The notes: a model not told the origin generated them from the letters alone. Shown: positions 22,286 through 30,707, counted from the first letter of the stretch. The stretch: DNA of 59,743 nucleotides from Paracoccaceae bacterium (GCA_024227475.1 JAAEUI010000433.1:1-59743); one strand, 5' to 3'. Program-made: numbers and translations.

Positions 22286-22888
22286 TTAATCCCCGATCCG
22301 CACAATGCCCAACTGCGCTTCAGTCACAGTCATCGCTGTTCCACCAGACGAAGAGGATTGATAAACCGACACCGTGTCAGTCGCAGCAAAGTTCACAATC
22401 CCCATAATACTGCAAGAACCAACATCACCGCCGGTGCCAAGCTTGCGGTCAACAGCAAAGCCTGTCGCTCCAGCGTTCTTGTAGATTTCAAGCTGATAGT
22501 CATCGTTGCCTGATCCACTGAAACTTGCGGCTAGTGTAACAAGATACGTCCCGGCCACATCAATCGTCATATCGTCGGACGTGTGATCTACAGTCACGCC
22601 CGCTTCGACGCCATCCGTATTCCACGCTGCGATTTTTCGGGGAGTAGCATCAACCGTGGCCTCGCCGGTGGAACCAGCTTGCACACACAGCACACCGTAA
22701 GGCATACCGCCAGCGACCTGTAGACCATCCTTTCGGACAGCGTGTACACTTGTACCGCCAATTTTCTGATCCAAGACTTTACTGTCAGCAGCACTCGCTG
22801 TATCAGTGATATCTTGCCCAATCCCGGTGAAGGTCGTGCCTCCGGCATTCCAGGTATCAGTCAGTTCATAAAGACCTTTGTTCGCCAT
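22286..22888 (-). CDS. C1q/TNF-like tail or fibre protein
   Basis: 200 codons. The C-terminal 130 residues read as a jelly-roll of the C1q/TNF type: RKIAAWNTDGVEAGVTVD, DMTIDVAGTYLVTLAASF, DDYQLEIYKNG-like and ending EAQLGIVRI. Such domains form trimers at the tips of phage fibres and can bind glycans. The N-terminal part (KVLDQKIGGTSVHAV) resembles a fibre connector. It follows the big fibre by 3 bp. Confidence 0.65.
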   Translation of the reverse strand: MANKGLYELTDTWNAGGTTFTGIGQDITDTASAADSKVLDQKIGGTSVHAVRKDGLQVAGGMPYGVLCVQAGSTGEATVDATPRKIAAWNTDGVEAGVTVDHTSDDMTIDVAGTYLVTLAASFSGSGNDDYQLEIYKNAGATGFAVDRKLGTGGDVGSCSIMGIVNFAATDTVSVYQSSSSGGTAMTVTEAQLGIVRIGD

Positions 22889-22891
22889 TTT

Positions 22892-25378
22892 CTATCCTTG
22901 CAATACGTTAACGACGGTATCGCCGTCACGAGTTATAATGGAATCACCGTCGCGAGTTATGACAGGCCAAAGCGTTGCACCAGCTTCTGCTTGCATATCG
23001 GCTCCTGATATATCAGCACGTGGTAGGTACTTTGTGAATTTAAGTCCACCATTTAGCTCGCCGCCTGATGACGTAAGTTTACCAAATGCAAAAGATGCCG
23101 GAGTTATACCGAGTGTGCCAGACGTATCCGTAACAACACTAGCGCCATCGACTGAGGAAGCAAAATCATTAGCTTTAAACACGGATGCAAGCTTGAATGG
23201 TGTGTCGGCTGCAACAGCTCCGACTGTTAGTGCTGCCTGAGTTGCAGCCCCGTCTTGAACAAGTGTTTTTGCGTTTGACCCATTTACACGAGTGGCTATA
23301 CGATCTGTCGTTGCCTCATGAAGCTCTGACATATATCCGCCAGTAGATGCATCTCTAACACTCGCATGATCCAGTATGAAATGCTCAGTCGTCCCAATCG
23401 GCAACTCACTCGCTGCCATGCTCAGATCATCAGCAGCACGGGCCACTGTGGAGCCTGCTGTGGGGATGTAAGAGGTGGGGACGGAGCCTTCTTCAAGTTG
23501 AGCGCCGAACAGGTAAATATCAGACGTGCCGTCCGCATCCGTTAGAATATTATTATCTGTATCACACACGAGGATATAAATATTCCCGGTAGTGTCGGCG
23601 GCGTCAGTGGTGAATGTTACTGAACACCTATACCATCCGTCTCCGTAATATTCTATATTTGCATCGTCCCAGCCAGCGTCCTGTGTACCCTTAGCACCTG
23701 TGTTTAAATTGAAAAAACAATTTGAAGATGCGGGCGTTGTAAATAAATGCGCGCGTAAACAAAGATGTTCAACTTGTTTTTCCTTAGCAAATACAGAAAG
23801 AGTGTACGTAGTACTAGTCGAAACTGTTATTGCTTTATATATGCCGACAGACTTACTGCCTGAACTATTATCGTCAGCCAATGTACTCGCTGTGGTCTCC
23901 CCGTTTGGGGACGGTGTTGAGGCTGATGTCACTACCTCACTTAAACCAAGCCACCAAGTACTAAAATCCTCGCTCTCAACAATCTGGTTCGTCGCCGCAA
24001 GCTCAATTAGTGCTTTCTCGATCTCAATGATGTGCCAGCTTGAAATAGAGCCAGACCCTGAGATGTGGTCAACATTGACAACCAGCGCTGTGCCGTCGTG
24101 CGACGTGGCCGTGGCTGTCATCCAATTGGTGTCTACATTGGCAGTGTCGGACAAGCGAACATCGATAACGCCGCGATCCACGACAAGATCATCAACCGTT
24201 CCGGTGAACCCGGCAGAGGGGACAACCCGCACGTCATCGTGAGAGACACCCTTGGCCAGCTTGAATGAATGACTGCCGGTGCCCAGGGCCGACGAAAGAC
24301 TGCCGCCGAGGTTGATTTGGACGGTTCCGCCTGTTGCGGCCACGGTAACAGTGATCGTGCAGTTCTCGTTCTTGCGAATCATCGCAAGCTCTTGCGTTGT
24401 CGCCGTGGCCCCGGTCGAATTTACGGAGAGAACGCCGCCCGTGATCGTGGTGTTGGTGCCTTTCGTCCAGTCTGTATCGGCGTCAAAGCCACCATTCACA
24501 ACCGGCAGACGCTCAAACCTGTTGTCGTTTGAAGCCGTGGTGATCGTCTTCGAGCCAAGGCCGATGGTCAACGCTGTAGTGGAGCTGTCCAAAGTGCTGG
24601 CAACATGGAACTGAGGGATGGCAAAGCGGTCTGTGCCGGTATTGGCGAGGTAAGTGCTATCGGCAGGGCCGTTGTAAACTTGGACTTCCTCAATCGTGAT
24701 GGTGACACCCGACAGATCATCACCACCTGATCTTTGATCAATCACCATTTGGCACTGCTGAGCGCTGGCTACACCGTCACCTGAAAGTTCAATTACACTG
24801 GCAACGCCTGCCGTTAGACTTTCCAGAGTAGTATCAAGATAGACGGCATCAGTAGACCCATATAGACGGCATCTTACATTAGAAACCGTCGTATCACTGG
24901 TGAGCTTGTACCTCCCGACTATAAGCCCACCACCAACAGTGCCGCCACTAGCTCTAAATGTATAAGCCGACGCGGCATTGAATGTCACATCGTTACCGGA
25001 GATAGTTACATTAGAGTCGCCAGCACCTGCACCAGCGTTTTCCCAAGTGGTTGCTGTTCGAAATTTGTTATGCGCAGCATACCTCTGCAACCCTGCTGGC
25101 CCGGTTACGTTTTTGATGTGCGGTGCGGTGTAGTCAAGGATGTCGGTGTCTTGCTGGGTTAGCTCAACAATGTCCAGATCATTCGCAGGTGTGCCGCTAT
25201 CCCTAACCAAAGCCACCCCGGAGTTGCCCTGCTTGAAGTGGGCGACCAGAACATCCGTTTCAACCTGCAGGCTGTCGGCGATGGCGGTTGTGGATGCGCC
25301 TGCGAGCGGGGCGGCGACCGCGGCGGCCCCCGACGATACTCCAAGGCCCAGCTCCAAATTCAGGTCAAATCCGGTCAC
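22892..25378 (-). CDS. Large tail fibre / receptor-binding protein
   Basis: 828 codons from GTG 25378, which has GGTGAGG 5 nt upstream. The frame extends to a TTG at 25459 without a ribosome site. The whole protein is beta-rich with Thr/Ser/Gly/Asp bias. A module around 500-640 (ending IYLFGAQLEEGSVPTSYIP) is the carbohydrate-binding-like domain typical of phage head or tail decoration proteins. A concanavalin-like module follows (LASVFKANDFASSVDGA). The last 20 residues contain a near-duplicate, VITRDGDSIITRDGDTVV. Likely host-receptor binding. GC content is lower than in the flanking late genes. Confidence 0.7.
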   Translation of the reverse strand: MTGFDLNLELGLGVSSGAAAVAAPLAGASTTAIADSLQVETDVLVAHFKQGNSGVALVRDSGTPANDLDIVELTQQDTDILDYTAPHIKNVTGPAGLQRYAAHNKFRTATTWENAGAGAGDSNVTISGNDVTFNAASAYTFRASGGTVGGGLIVGRYKLTSDTTVSNVRCRLYGSTDAVYLDTTLESLTAGVASVIELSGDGVASAQQCQMVIDQRSGGDDLSGVTITIEEVQVYNGPADSTYLANTGTDRFAIPQFHVASTLDSSTTALTIGLGSKTITTASNDNRFERLPVVNGGFDADTDWTKGTNTTITGGVLSVNSTGATATTQELAMIRKNENCTITVTVAATGGTVQINLGGSLSSALGTGSHSFKLAKGVSHDDVRVVPSAGFTGTVDDLVVDRGVIDVRLSDTANVDTNWMTATATSHDGTALVVNVDHISGSGSISSWHIIEIEKALIELAATNQIVESEDFSTWWLGLSEVVTSASTPSPNGETTASTLADDNSSGSKSVGIYKAITVSTSTTYTLSVFAKEKQVEHLCLRAHLFTTPASSNCFFNLNTGAKGTQDAGWDDANIEYYGDGWYRCSVTFTTDAADTTGNIYILVCDTDNNILTDADGTSDIYLFGAQLEEGSVPTSYIPTAGSTVARAADDLSMAASELPIGTTEHFILDHASVRDASTGGYMSELHEATTDRIATRVNGSNAKTLVQDGAATQAALTVGAVAADTPFKLASVFKANDFASSVDGASVVTDTSGTLGITPASFAFGKLTSSGGELNGGLKFTKYLPRADISGADMQAEAGATLWPVITRDGDSIITRDGDTVVNVLQG

Positions 25379-25483
25379 AACAACCTCACCACGTTTTGAT
25401 TCCCAAGCGGAGCCTGATTGACAATAAGCTACATTTTTGACACACAAAGCAAGTGGCAAACCCCAACATTGGAGATATTTGAC

Positions 25484-25816
25484 ATGGGAACTTTTCGCGC
25501 AAGGGGCGGATTGGCCGGAGGAAAATCAGACTCTCGCCAAGGTTCGATGCCCGCAATTGTTGGCAATACGGCGAGAACCTGGCGCAAAACAACCAGCGGA
25601 GCCAGCCAAACACTTGATATCACAAACCCGGCGACCGCAAGTGATGACGCTGCATATTTGTGCGATTGTGACAGCGATATCTATTTTGCTGTGGAACAGT
25701 CCAGCACCGTCACGGCGACTGATTCTGATGTCTCGATCGAACTCCTTTCGACGGACCTTCCAATCTGGGTGATTCTACGTCCCGGTGAAGACATCGCTGT
25801 AATCGACAAATCCTGA
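25484..25816 (+). CDS. Small unknown, possibly virion, protein
   Basis: 110 codons from the ATG at 25484 (GGAG 9 nt upstream). Isolated rightward gene between leftward tail genes. Beta-rich: SQTLDITNPATASDDAAYL, DIYFAVEQSSTVTATDSD, PIWVILRPGEDIAVIDK, resembling small capsid- or tail-decoration proteins. The function is a guess. Confidence 0.5.
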   Translation: MGTFRARGGLAGGKSDSRQGSMPAIVGNTARTWRKTTSGASQTLDITNPATASDDAAYLCDCDSDIYFAVEQSSTVTATDSDVSIELLSTDLPIWVILRPGEDIAVIDKS

Positions 25817-25845
25817 CGAAAAAAGGCTGCCCTTCTAGCGCTTGG

Positions 25846-26394
25846 TTATTTGGTCCGGAACACGATCCGCAGGATCTTCACCAGCAATTCCCACCATGTT
25901 TCCTTTGCGGGCGCGGGCTCTTCTATCGGCGTCTCGATCTGCTTCACAGCATACTTCACACCCGTTGCACTCATGTGGATCCTGTCGCGATTGATGCCGA
26001 CCAGCGGCACAAACCGGCTCCCTACCAGCTCCTCCAGCTCCCTGTTGATTTTCTTAAAGCCCAGGACACCCCAGGCAACGCCAAGCACCCAACAGTGAAT
26101 ACCCTTCGCCTCAAAGAGATGGATTGTTGTGCGCGCGCTGACTATGGCTGTCGGATTGTTCGCCAGGCCCGTGGACAGAACAACGCCGCGCGTTCTCATT
26201 CTCTCAAGCATGGTGCTGCGCGCTACTGCACTTTCTGCAATCCTGTAAACCCGCGCGGGCCCAGCTCCAACGATGGTGTGACCGTTCGTGGTGTCGTTTG
26301 TGTGCCCAGAGCCACCTTGGCTGAATTTATAATAGTGGCCGCCGATCTGGCCGGCCAGGCTGTCGCCAATGACGATGGGTTGTGATGTTTTCAT
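25846..26394 (-). CDS. SGNH/GDSL hydrolase-like tail protein
   Basis: 182 codons. Block I is IVIGDSLAG with Ser12. Block III is VLSTGLANN, in the position of G-x-N-D. Block V is INRDRIHMSATG with Asp137 and His140 spaced as D-x-x-H. Together they suggest the Ser-Asp-His triad of SGNH esterases, which in phage tails deacetylate surface glycans. Block II Gly is not obvious, and block III has Asn for Asp. The C-terminus has an amphipathic WWELLVKILRIVF. Neighbouring fibre genes support a receptor-modifying role. Confidence 0.65.
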   Translation of the reverse strand: MKTSQPIVIGDSLAGQIGGHYYKFSQGGSGHTNDTTNGHTIVGAGPARVYRIAESAVARSTMLERMRTRGVVLSTGLANNPTAIVSARTTIHLFEAKGIHCWVLGVAWGVLGFKKINRELEELVGSRFVPLVGINRDRIHMSATGVKYAVKQIETPIEEPAPAKETWWELLVKILRIVFRTK

Positions 26395-26613
26395 TTATGG
26401 ATCCTTCCTGCAAATCTTGATGTGGTCTACTTTGCTGAAATCTTCGCAGATTCCCTCGCTCCATAGCAACCTCACAGTGTTGCCGTCGTCGACCAAGGGC
26501 TCGATGTAGAGCCGAGGCGCTGGCGTGCGCATCATCACGGCCTTCTCGATGTAGAGTTCAGTAATGACGTTGCCGTCATCATCCATGAATTGTAATTTGC
26601 GCTCTGTCGCCAT
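26395..26613 (-). CDS. Small unknown protein
   Basis: 72 codons from the ATG at 26613, directly after the upstream stop. The longer start at 26676 would overlap that gene by 61 bp. Beta-rich (KLQFMDDDGNVITELYIEKA). 1 bp before the SGNH-like gene. Function unknown. Confidence 0.55.
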   Translation of the reverse strand: MATERKLQFMDDDGNVITELYIEKAVMMRTPAPRLYIEPLVDDGNTVRLLWSEGICEDFSKVDHIKICRKDP

Positions 26614-26615
26614 CT

Positions 26616-27101
26616 TCAGCAGCTGCAGCCCCCTCGTTGAGGTGAAAGCAGGATAGGCTTCCTGCACCGTCGGCATGCGTCGGCGGCGTCCACACTGCCC
26701 GGTGCCGCATTGATCTGGTCAATCAGGTTGTCCCAGGCGGCCGCAGTAGCCTCGGCCTGTTCGGTCTGTGACAGGTTTTCAAAAGCCGCCGTTTGCTGAT
26801 CCATTATCGACCGGCGCTTGTTCTCCGCATCCCGTTCAGCCGCCGTGAGTTTGGTTTTGTCCTTGGTGTAAGGATCGAGGTCGATCACTTCGGGGTCAAC
26901 GGGCGCCTCGTCGCAAATTGTATCTTCGGTCAGCTTCGGTAAAAAGTTTGGGAACGCGTAGCCGGAAGTGGCGGTGTTGTATATGTGATTGGCTTGGCTC
27001 TGTGAGCTGACTTCGTCAAGCAGCGTACCCTTAACCCAGACCTCGTAAAGCCTGCTCATCTGACACCAGTGGACGCCATTTTTTGTGGATGTGAGTTTCA
27101 T
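26616..27101 (-). CDS. Unknown protein of the fibre/SGNH operon
   Basis: 161 codons. SRLYEVWVKGTLLDEVSSQ, then a helical acidic region (KLTAAERDAENKRRSIMDQQ) and a Cys-rich end (ACRRCRKPI, GGCSC). The start ATG has only a weak AAGAAAG upstream. No family recognised. Confidence 0.6.
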   Translation of the reverse strand: MKLTSTKNGVHWCQMSRLYEVWVKGTLLDEVSSQSQANHIYNTATSGYAFPNFLPKLTEDTICDEAPVDPEVIDLDPYTKDKTKLTAAERDAENKRRSIMDQQTAAFENLSQTEQAEATAAAWDNLIDQINAAPGSVDAADACRRCRKPILLSPQRGGCSC

Positions 27102-27119
27102 GGTCTAGTCTTTCTTGGT

Positions 27120-27272
27120 TCAATCGCTCTTCTGCGCGTCGTCCTCGTCCATCCCGTGCGCTTCGCCCAGCACGACAATCAGGCAACCCAGATAGATAGC
27201 CATGCCGATCAGTATCAAGACCGATCCGACGATGAACCCGTTGAAGATGGCATACATGATTTCGACTTGCAT
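27120..27272 (-). CDS. 50-codon single-span membrane protein
   Basis: ATG at 27272; the in-frame extension to 27497 runs through the divergent gene and is rejected. IFNGFIVGSVLILIGMAIYL forms one transmembrane helix continuing into GCLIVVLG, followed by an acidic cytoplasmic tail (HGMDEDDAQ). First gene of the leftward operon behind the operator at 27291. Could be a small toxin, holin or superinfection-exclusion protein; not determinable. Confidence 0.55.
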   Translation of the reverse strand: MQVEIMYAIFNGFIVGSVLILIGMAIYLGCLIVVLGEAHGMDEDDAQKSD

Positions 27273-27290
27273 TCTATCGTATAGCGCTAT

Positions 27291-27304
27291 AAATACTCGT
27301 ATTG
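27291..27304. promoter_or_regulatory. Operator, AAATAC-TC-GTATTG, in the RHH divergent promoter
   Basis: Third copy of the early operator, followed by CAATGCATG. It lies between the leftward membrane-protein gene and the rightward ribbon-helix-helix-like gene. Rightward candidate promoter: TTGCAT (27268-27273) and TATAAA (27289-27294), spacer 15. Leftward candidate: TTGCAA near 27302 and TATACG near 27279. The operator overlaps both. Confidence 0.6.
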
Positions 27305-27335
27305 CAATGCATGTAATTGCCGGAGTTTGAAAAAA

Positions 27336-27542
27336 ATGGCGAAACCAAATCGCACCCCGCAGCAGTTCAGGCTTCCGACCGCGATGGTTGAAGAGCTTGA
27401 AGGGTATTTGCAAAAACTGGCGCCACGGGCACCATCGAAGACCCGTGCAGCCGAAGAGGCTTTTCGAATGTGGCTTGACGCAGAGTACCAAAAACACCCG
27501 GATTCTGCGCCCGCTAGCTCACCGCAACCCGAGTCGGTCTGA
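27336..27542 (+). CDS. Small ribbon-helix-helix-like DNA-binding protein, candidate early repressor
   Basis: 68 codons from the ATG at 27336 with GGAG 9 nt upstream. TPQQFRLPTAMVEELEGYLQ, then PSKTRAAEEAFRMWLDAEY, matches a short N-terminal strand with alternating polar residues and two helices, as in Arc/CopG-type repressors. The C-terminal tail is Pro/Ser-rich and disordered. Its promoter carries one of the three phage operators, which suggests autoregulation. Inferred; the fold is read from the pattern only. Confidence 0.55.
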   Translation: MAKPNRTPQQFRLPTAMVEELEGYLQKLAPRAPSKTRAAEEAFRMWLDAEYQKHPDSAPASSPQPESV

Positions 27543-27797
27543 TCTGTATTTTCCCGTATTGACAAATCTAAGGTTTCTGCGGCATACCCGTCAGCACGCT
27601 TTGAATGGGGCTTTTGTCCCTGAATGAGCTTCCCGGCCTGGGAGGGCCGTTGTTTGACAGACCAGTAATGCGTCATTGCACGGGAAGAAGAATTGCGGAG
27701 CTTGTCGGAGTTGACCTCAATCAATGCCCATCGCACCAGGTTCTTCGTTTTTCTCCCGTGCTTTAAAACCTTTCATTACACCCAGCAAAGAGACTGG
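27543..27797 (+). promoter_or_regulatory. Non-coding region upstream of terminase with candidate late promoter
   Basis: No convincing gene in the 366 bp between the RHH-like gene and the small terminase. TTGACA (27558-27563), preceded by the operator half-site GTATTG and followed 17 bp on by a weak GCATAC, could be a late promoter. A CGGCC/GGCCG stem lies near 27640. An 8-bp separated inverted pair (GCACGGGA near 27677 and TCCCGTGC near 27756) flanks about 70 bp. Confidence 0.35.
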
Positions 27798-27832
27798 GGC
27801 GCCGGCAAGTGCTTTTGAGGCTTGCCGGCGCC
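27798..27832. repeat. 12-bp perfect inverted repeat before terminase
   Basis: GGCGCCGGCAAG (27798-27809) and its exact complement (27821-27832) around an 11-nt loop. It is immediately followed by a second perfect repeat, CCGCCGCT/AGCGGCGG (27831-27838 and 27847-27854). Position next to the small terminase gene makes a packaging-site role possible; neither stem has a T-run. Confidence 0.6.
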
Positions 27833-27866
27833 GCCGCTAACACCACAGCGGCGGCATAAAGTTATT

Positions 27867-27895
27867 AGCCCGCCCCGTTGGCGGGCTCTTTTTTT
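27867..27895 (+). terminator. Intrinsic terminator upstream of the small terminase
   Basis: AGCCCGCC (27867-27874), loop CCGTT, GGCGGGCT (27880-27887), then CTTTTTTT. It ends about 14 nt before the terminase start, with GGAG immediately after. Transcripts from the RHH-like promoter would stop here, so late transcription must read through or start downstream. Confidence 0.85.
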
Positions 27896-27908
27896 GGAGT
27901 GCTCAAAT

Positions 27909-28451
27909 ATGGCCAAGAAGAAGAGCGCGCCTGACACCAAGAATCTAGGCGCGGCAGATCCACCGTTGGAGCTTCGCCCTGAGACAGCATGGGACATCTA
28001 CAAGAAACTCAATCCGCCAAGCGTCAAGCAGACAGGCAGGATCCTGCGAGAGGCCGGGCACAAGGTCAGTGACGCAACGCTCTACAAGTGGCGCAAGCAA
28101 CACAAATGGGATGCCTTGCTGGCTGCTGAAAACTGCACAGCCTCGATAGGCGCCAAGGACTTCCAGGCCTACATGGAAGCGCTGCGGATCCGCGCAAAGG
28201 AGTTTGGGCCGGACGTGCTCTCAGGTTTGCAGGCAACAATTGCCGAACACATGGCAAAGCAGGTCCAGCTTCTGGTGATGGCCACACCGGAAGATTTCGA
28301 GCGGATGGTGACGGTTATGCGCGACCTCGACGCTGAGATCCACAAGCTCACCGGCTACAAGTTCAGCGCCGATGTAACCAACAAGCCCGAAGAGGAGGAC
28401 AACGTCCTTCGCATGAGGCTTGGGCCGGACGTGGGCCGATCGACTAATTGA
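27909..28451 (+). CDS. terS: Terminase small subunit
   Basis: 180 codons from the ATG at 27909 (GGAG in TTTGGAGTG upstream). After a basic N-terminus, VKQTGRILREAGHKVSDAT followed by LYKWRKQHKWD is a helix-turn-helix of the kind that recognises the packaging site. The central helices (MEALRIRAKEFGPDVLSG) would oligomerise. Directly upstream of and overlapping the large subunit gene (TGATG). Family assigned by position and domain layout. Confidence 0.75.
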   Translation: MAKKKSAPDTKNLGAADPPLELRPETAWDIYKKLNPPSVKQTGRILREAGHKVSDATLYKWRKQHKWDALLAAENCTASIGAKDFQAYMEALRIRAKEFGPDVLSGLQATIAEHMAKQVQLLVMATPEDFERMVTVMRDLDAEIHKLTGYKFSADVTNKPEEEDNVLRMRLGPDVGRSTN

Positions 28452-30178
28452 TGCAACCCCTGCATGGGGCACGCTATGCGCGGGCCGGTTCTCAGCAGCT
28501 TCAGGAGATCATTCAACGCGATCTGGTCACATGGGACTATTATGAGACCATCGAGTTCTACCGCATCTTCCTGGCGGCCGATCCAAAGCCGGAGGACTAC
28601 GCGCTTCTTGCATGCAATGACAGGTACTTCCTGTTCACGATCATGCTTGGGCGGCGTGACGGCTTCCACCCGTGGCTGTTTGACCGCTGCAGGGAGGTGG
28701 AGCTTGACCCAGACGGTTATCTCGACCTATGGGCACGGTTTCACTACAAAAGCTCACTGATCACGTTTGCCGGCGCAATCCAGGAGATCATGCGCGACCC
28801 GGAGATCCGGATTGCCATTTTCTCTGCAACCAAGGCTGTCGCTGACGGCTTCCTATCGCAGATCAAGGAGGAGTTCGAAGGCAACGAGAGTTTGAAGCTC
28901 GCGTTCCCCGACGTTTTGTACTGGACACCGGAAAACGAGGCCTCCCGGTGGTCCATGAAGACCGGCATCGTTGTCAAACGGAAGAGCAATCCGAAGGAGG
29001 CGACGGTTTCAGCGCATGGCCTGGTCAAAGCCCTGCCAACGGGCTCGCACTTTCCGCTGATCATCTTCGACGACATGATCACCGAAGACGAGGTGACAAA
29101 CCCGGAGATCATCCAGAAGATCACCACGCGCTGGGAGCTGGCCGACAACCTGGGGACCGAGACCGGATTCAGAAAGTGGCACATCGGGACGCGGTATCAC
29201 CTGGCCGACACATACGGCCAAATCATCGAACGGGAGGCCGTCAAGCCGCGGATCTATGCTGCAACGCACAACGGCAAGCGGGACGGCAAGCCGGTATTTC
29301 TGACACAAAAGCGCTGGGAAGAGGTCAAGGTTGCTCAGAAGAGCGTCCTGTCGGCCCAGATGCTGCAGAACCCGGCCGCCGACAACGAGGCGACGTTCGA
29401 CCTGCGGAATTTCCGCCGCTACATGCTGCGGCCCACATACATGAACGTCTACATCATGGGCGACCCATCGAAAGGACGCAACGCTTCGTCGGACCGGACG
29501 GCAATTGCTGTTGTCGGCATCGATGTCAACGAGAACAAGTATCTGCTGGACGGGTTCCGGCACCGCATGAACCAGGAGCAGTCCTGGGAGAATTTGCACA
29601 TCCTCTACAAAAAGTGGGCAGATGCACCAGGGGTCAATTACATCAAGGTCGGCTGGGAGCAGTACGGTCTGACGCGCGACACAGAATACTTCACCAGGCA
29701 GATGAAGAAGAAGAAATATCGCTATTTCGATATTGTCGAGCTCAATTGGGTGAAGGAAGGCAATCAGTCAAAGAAGGACCGCGTTGAGCGCCTGCAGCCC
29801 GATATCGACAACTTCGACTTCTTTTTCCCGCCGCTGGTCTACAACAACAATATTTCGCCACGCTGTTTGTGGGAGCCGGCAGAGGATGGCTCACAGATCA
29901 TTTGCCGTGCACTTCCGGACGGCAAGGATGTGAAGCAGTTCACCCGGGCCCGCCAGCTTGGCGAAGGATACCGCGTCATCGAGCCTATCATGCGGCGCGA
30001 CGAGGAAGGCAACATCTACGATCTGACAATGGAGTTGTGGCAAGAACTCCTGTTCTTCCCCTTCGCGCCCAAGGATGACCTGTGCGATGCGGTTTCGCGT
30101 CTCTACGACATGGAGCCCCGAGCGGCCACGCTGCATGTGCAAGAATCCTACGAAACCAGAAAAGCATGGGATCATTAG
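28451..30178 (+). CDS. terL: Terminase large subunit
   Basis: 575 codons. The N-terminal ATPase has a deviant Walker A (WARFHYKSSLITF, about residues 94-106) and Walker B LIIFDD (203-208), with the helicase-like IAIFSATKAVADGF between. The C-terminal RuvC-like nuclease has Asp338 in YIMGDPSKG and DDLCDAVSRL near 545. Length is usual for TerL. It packages DNA into the prohead by docking on the portal encoded 1 kb downstream. Confidence 0.9.
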   Translation: MQPLHGARYARAGSQQLQEIIQRDLVTWDYYETIEFYRIFLAADPKPEDYALLACNDRYFLFTIMLGRRDGFHPWLFDRCREVELDPDGYLDLWARFHYKSSLITFAGAIQEIMRDPEIRIAIFSATKAVADGFLSQIKEEFEGNESLKLAFPDVLYWTPENEASRWSMKTGIVVKRKSNPKEATVSAHGLVKALPTGSHFPLIIFDDMITEDEVTNPEIIQKITTRWELADNLGTETGFRKWHIGTRYHLADTYGQIIEREAVKPRIYAATHNGKRDGKPVFLTQKRWEEVKVAQKSVLSAQMLQNPAADNEATFDLRNFRRYMLRPTYMNVYIMGDPSKGRNASSDRTAIAVVGIDVNENKYLLDGFRHRMNQEQSWENLHILYKKWADAPGVNYIKVGWEQYGLTRDTEYFTRQMKKKKYRYFDIVELNWVKEGNQSKKDRVERLQPDIDNFDFFFPPLVYNNNISPRCLWEPAEDGSQIICRALPDGKDVKQFTRARQLGEGYRVIEPIMRRDEEGNIYDLTMELWQELLFFPFAPKDDLCDAVSRLYDMEPRAATLHVQESYETRKAWDH

Positions 30179-30352
30179 ATGGCCGAGAGAAACAAGCCAA
30201 AAACGGCAACGACGACGTTGAGAACAGAGGTTGTGAAGGCCGACCCTCTGCACAATTCGAAGGACGCGAACCACGTTGAATACAGGATGTCCAACGGCCG
30301 GGAGTTCAAGGGCAAAGTCGGCGCCCGCGGAGCCTATAGCGACGATGATTGA
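30179..30352 (+). CDS. 57-codon unknown protein
   Basis: Begins 1 bp after the terL stop. Thr/Lys-rich N-terminus (NKPKTATTTLRTEVV), then HVEYRMSNGREFKG and an acidic end. Small late protein of unknown function; called for its spacing and normal composition. Confidence 0.5.
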   Translation: MAERNKPKTATTTLRTEVVKADPLHNSKDANHVEYRMSNGREFKGKVGARGAYSDDD

Positions 30353-30386
30353 GGTTTTAGCAAGCACAATTTGAAGGGGGATGACA

Positions 30387-30665
30387 ATGAAAGTTCTGTA
30401 TCTCTTTTTGATTGCGCTCGTCGGGAGCGTGGCGCCGGCAAATGCCGCGACGTGCGGCCCGTACAAGGCGACGGTCGAAGTGCTGTCGAAGAGGTTCAAT
30501 GAGCACCCGATTTTCCAAGCTATTGGGCAAACCGGCATGTTGACGATCTTTGCCTCTAAAGCCGGGACATGGACCGCCGTCCACACGAACACCAGGAAAC
30601 ATTCTTGTGTGGTGGATCATGGCCAGCAATCGGAAATCATCAGACCACTGACACCGGAACTCTGA
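30387..30665 (+). CDS. Small secreted protein with Sec signal peptide
   Basis: 92 codons; the ATG at 30387 has AGGGGG at better spacing than the ATG at 30381. The signal peptide KVLYLFLIALVGSVAPANA is followed by a cleavage site, ANA-AT. The mature part has two cysteines (TCGPYKATVEVLSKRF, KHSCVVDHG) and FASKAGTWTAVHTN, resembling small periplasmic proteins of Rhizobiales. It is unusual between terminase and portal and may be a host-derived moron. Confidence 0.65.
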   Translation: MKVLYLFLIALVGSVAPANAATCGPYKATVEVLSKRFNEHPIFQAIGQTGMLTIFASKAGTWTAVHTNTRKHSCVVDHGQQSEIIRPLTPEL

Positions 30666-30707
30666 AATCAGAGATCCTCGATCATTCATTAAAATCTGAG
30701 GTTCAAA

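Noticed and set aside
22895-22912. CAATACG-like half-site at the end of the tail fibre
   Set aside because: Lies within coding sequence, with no second half-site at the right spacing.
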